A program made the translations under genes and the position numbers. Positions 5,661-6,678 of a stretch of 6,678 nt of DNA are shown piece by piece (position 1 is the first letter of the stretch; each line of letters opens with the position of its first letter). Location of the stretch: contig DAHVVW010000122.1 in assembly GCA_027357125.1 (NCBI GenBank), positions 1-6,678 on the forward strand, given 5' to 3'. Source of the stretch: Clostridiales bacterium (GTDB taxonomy: Bacteria; Bacillota; Desulfitobacteriia; Desulfitobacteriales; Desulfitobacteriaceae). The notes under the pieces were generated by a model. That model ran no database searches, was not told the DNA's origin, and was given only the letters and a program-made list of their open reading frames with translations.

Positions 5661-5962
5661 GCCAATTGACTCAGGCACTGGTGGAGATAGAAGAACTTTT
5701 GGCTTCTGTTTTGCGCGAGGTGCAGAGCCTGCGCTCTTATGTGCAAGTGCTCGAAGAAGAAAATATGAGGCTTAAGCGGGAAGCCGCTCTCCCAGCCCAG
5801 GAAACGGAAAGGGTTATCGCTAATGCCGAGCGGATTCAGAATGTAGCGCACGAGAACCTGCTCCGTCTCTATGATGACGGCTTCCATGTCTGCCACTTGC
5901 ACTTTGGGCAGCCTTTGGAAGGGGACTGCCTGTTCTGTATGGGGTTTTTGAGGAAGGATTAG
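5657..5962 (+). CDS. yabA: Replication initiation control protein YabA
   Basis: YabA is a negative regulator of DNA replication initiation that bridges DnaA and the sliding clamp DnaN and limits DnaA cooperativity at oriC. The N-terminal part (about 1-45) is a leucine-rich, heptad-patterned coiled coil for oligomerisation. The C-terminal part has the diagnostic zinc site FHVCHLHFG...GDCLFC, with candidate ligands C79, H82, C91 and C94. The linker region 46-60 is also polar. At 101 aa it is shorter than B. subtilis YabA (119), with the loss in the coiled coil and linker. Start ATG 5657 overlaps the ricT stop (ATGA). The Shine-Dalgarno is weak (GTGAG at 5647-5651, or AAAGGA at 5637-5642 farther away), so initiation probably relies on translational coupling. 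The stop at 5960-5962 is one base before the rsmI start. YabB and YazA, found between yabA and rsmI in B. subtilis, are not here. Confidence 0.93.
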   Translation: MSQLTQALVEIEELLASVLREVQSLRSYVQVLEEENMRLKREAALPAQETERVIANAERIQNVAHENLLRLYDDGFHVCHLHFGQPLEGDCLFCMGFLRKD

Positions 5963-5963
5963 T

Positions 5964-6678
5964 ATGCTGGAAAAGGGTACTTTATATGTATGTGCGACGC
6001 CGATCGGGAATCTGAAGGATATTACGCTGAGGGTTCTTGAGACTTTGCGGGAAGCGGATGTGGTGGCGGCTGAGGATACGCGGCATTCGGGCATCCTGTT
6101 TAAGCATTACGGGATAACGACTCCGCTTACGAGTTATCATGAGCATAATGAAAAAGGGAAGGCCCAGGAATTGGTGGCCAGGCTTAAAGAAGGCCAGGCT
6201 GTGGCCCTGATTTCAGATGCGGGCATGCCCGGAATATCCGACCCTGGTTTTGAGGTGATCCGGCTCTGCCGGGAGGAAGGGATCAAGGTCGACGTGCTGC
6301 CCGGACCGAATGCTGCGCTCACGGCCCTGGTTTTATCTGGAATGCCAACGTCAAATTTCCTTTTCCATGGTTTTCTGCCTGCCCAGGCGGGGCCGCGGCG
6401 GCGGGCTCTGGCGGAGTTTGCCGTGTTGCCGTTTACCCAGATTTTTTACGAGGCACCGCACCGTCTCGTAGCTGCGCTGACAGAGATGGAAGCCGTGATG
6501 GGTGCGAGAGAGGCAAGGGTTGTGCGCGAACTGACAAAATTGCATCAGAGCGTGCATCAGGGGACTTTAACGGAACTCATTGCAGAGTTCAAGGGTACTC
6601 CTCCCCGAGGAGAGTGCTGTATTATGGTTGCGCCCTATGAGGCGCAGCGCCCGAGCGGGGGGCCGGAAAGCTGGCGGA
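5964..6678 (+). CDS. rsmI: 16S rRNA (cytidine1402-2'-O)-methyltransferase RsmI, 3' end outside window
   Basis: RsmI methylates the 2'-hydroxyl of C1402 in 16S rRNA, in the decoding centre, using S-adenosylmethionine. It belongs to the tetrapyrrole-methylase-like fold. The frame from ATG 5964 stays open to the window edge (238 codons plus one base), so about 40-50 residues of a family length near 280 are missing. Family motifs are in order: TPIGNLKDIT (12-21), AEDTR (36-40), ISDAGMPGISDPG (83-95), PGPNA (113-117), SGMP (125-128), FYEAPHR (161-167) and RELTKLHQ (188-195). The SAM-binding blocks are intact. The Shine-Dalgarno AGGAAGG at 5951-5957 is six bases upstream and lies in the end of yabA. 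The gene is the last visible member of the yaaO operon. Confidence 0.95.
   Translation, partial: MLEKGTLYVCATPIGNLKDITLRVLETLREADVVAAEDTRHSGILFKHYGITTPLTSYHEHNEKGKAQELVARLKEGQAVALISDAGMPGISDPGFEVIRLCREEGIKVDVLPGPNAALTALVLSGMPTSNFLFHGFLPAQAGPRRRALAEFAVLPFTQIFYEAPHRLVAALTEMEAVMGAREARVVRELTKLHQSVHQGTLTELIAEFKGTPPRGECCIMVAPYEAQRPSGGPESWR

Noticed and set aside
5615..6094. Minus-strand open frame of 159 codons across ricT, yabA and rsmI
   Set aside because: It spans three conserved plus-strand genes and their boundaries and has no initiation signals or recognisable motif.
6220..6231. 12-base palindrome CGGGCATGCCCG in rsmI
   Set aside because: It encodes part of the conserved ISDAGMPGISDPG motif, so protein constraint and GC-rich codons explain it.

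Overview
The window reads as part of the chromosome of an endospore-forming Firmicute, most likely of class Clostridia (Peptococcaceae-like). The evidence is the pair of Ger-type spore germination genes, an anti-sigma-G factor (Gin/CsfB), and the low-G+C Gram-positive cluster yaaO-darA-holB-ricT-yabA-rsmI, all with purine-rich Shine-Dalgarno sites. By eye the base composition is near 50% GC, higher than Bacillus subtilis. All eight genes lie on the plus strand and are tightly packed. There are no RNA genes, mobile elements or CRISPR arrays, and no gene-free stretch exceeds 87 bases.

Region 1 (1-1837) is the end of a germinant-receptor operon: the C-terminal half of a GerAB-type permease, cut by the window edge, overlaps by ATGA a complete GerAC-type lipoprotein. 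Region 2 (1838-2254) holds gin, starting at GTG 48 bases after gerAC with no visible terminator between them. It is followed by an 87-base intergenic stretch that is the most structured DNA in the window. That stretch contains a 13-base-period tandem repeat, a weak sigma-A-like promoter, and a 12-bp inverted repeat whose right arm contains the Shine-Dalgarno of the next gene.

Region 3 (2261-6678) is a probable single operon: a YaaO-type Orn/Lys/Arg-decarboxylase-fold enzyme, the c-di-AMP receptor DarA, the DNA polymerase III delta-prime subunit HolB, the Fe-S/Y-complex protein RicT, the replication-initiation regulator YabA, and the start of the 16S rRNA methyltransferase RsmI, which runs off the window. 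Gaps are 1-4 bases or overlaps. Compared with the B. subtilis order (csfB-xpaC-yaaN-yaaO-tmk-yaaQ-yaaR-holB-yaaT-yabA-yabB-yazA-rsmI), this copy lacks xpaC, yaaN, tmk, yaaR, yabB and yazA.

No wholly new multi-gene system is evident; most genes belong to well-known families. The points most worth following are the Shine-Dalgarno-sequestering inverted repeat before yaaO, the RicT whose usual C-terminal domain is replaced by a short charged tail with an extra CxxC pair, the possible read-through from a germination operon into a sigma-G inhibitor, and the missing tmk.
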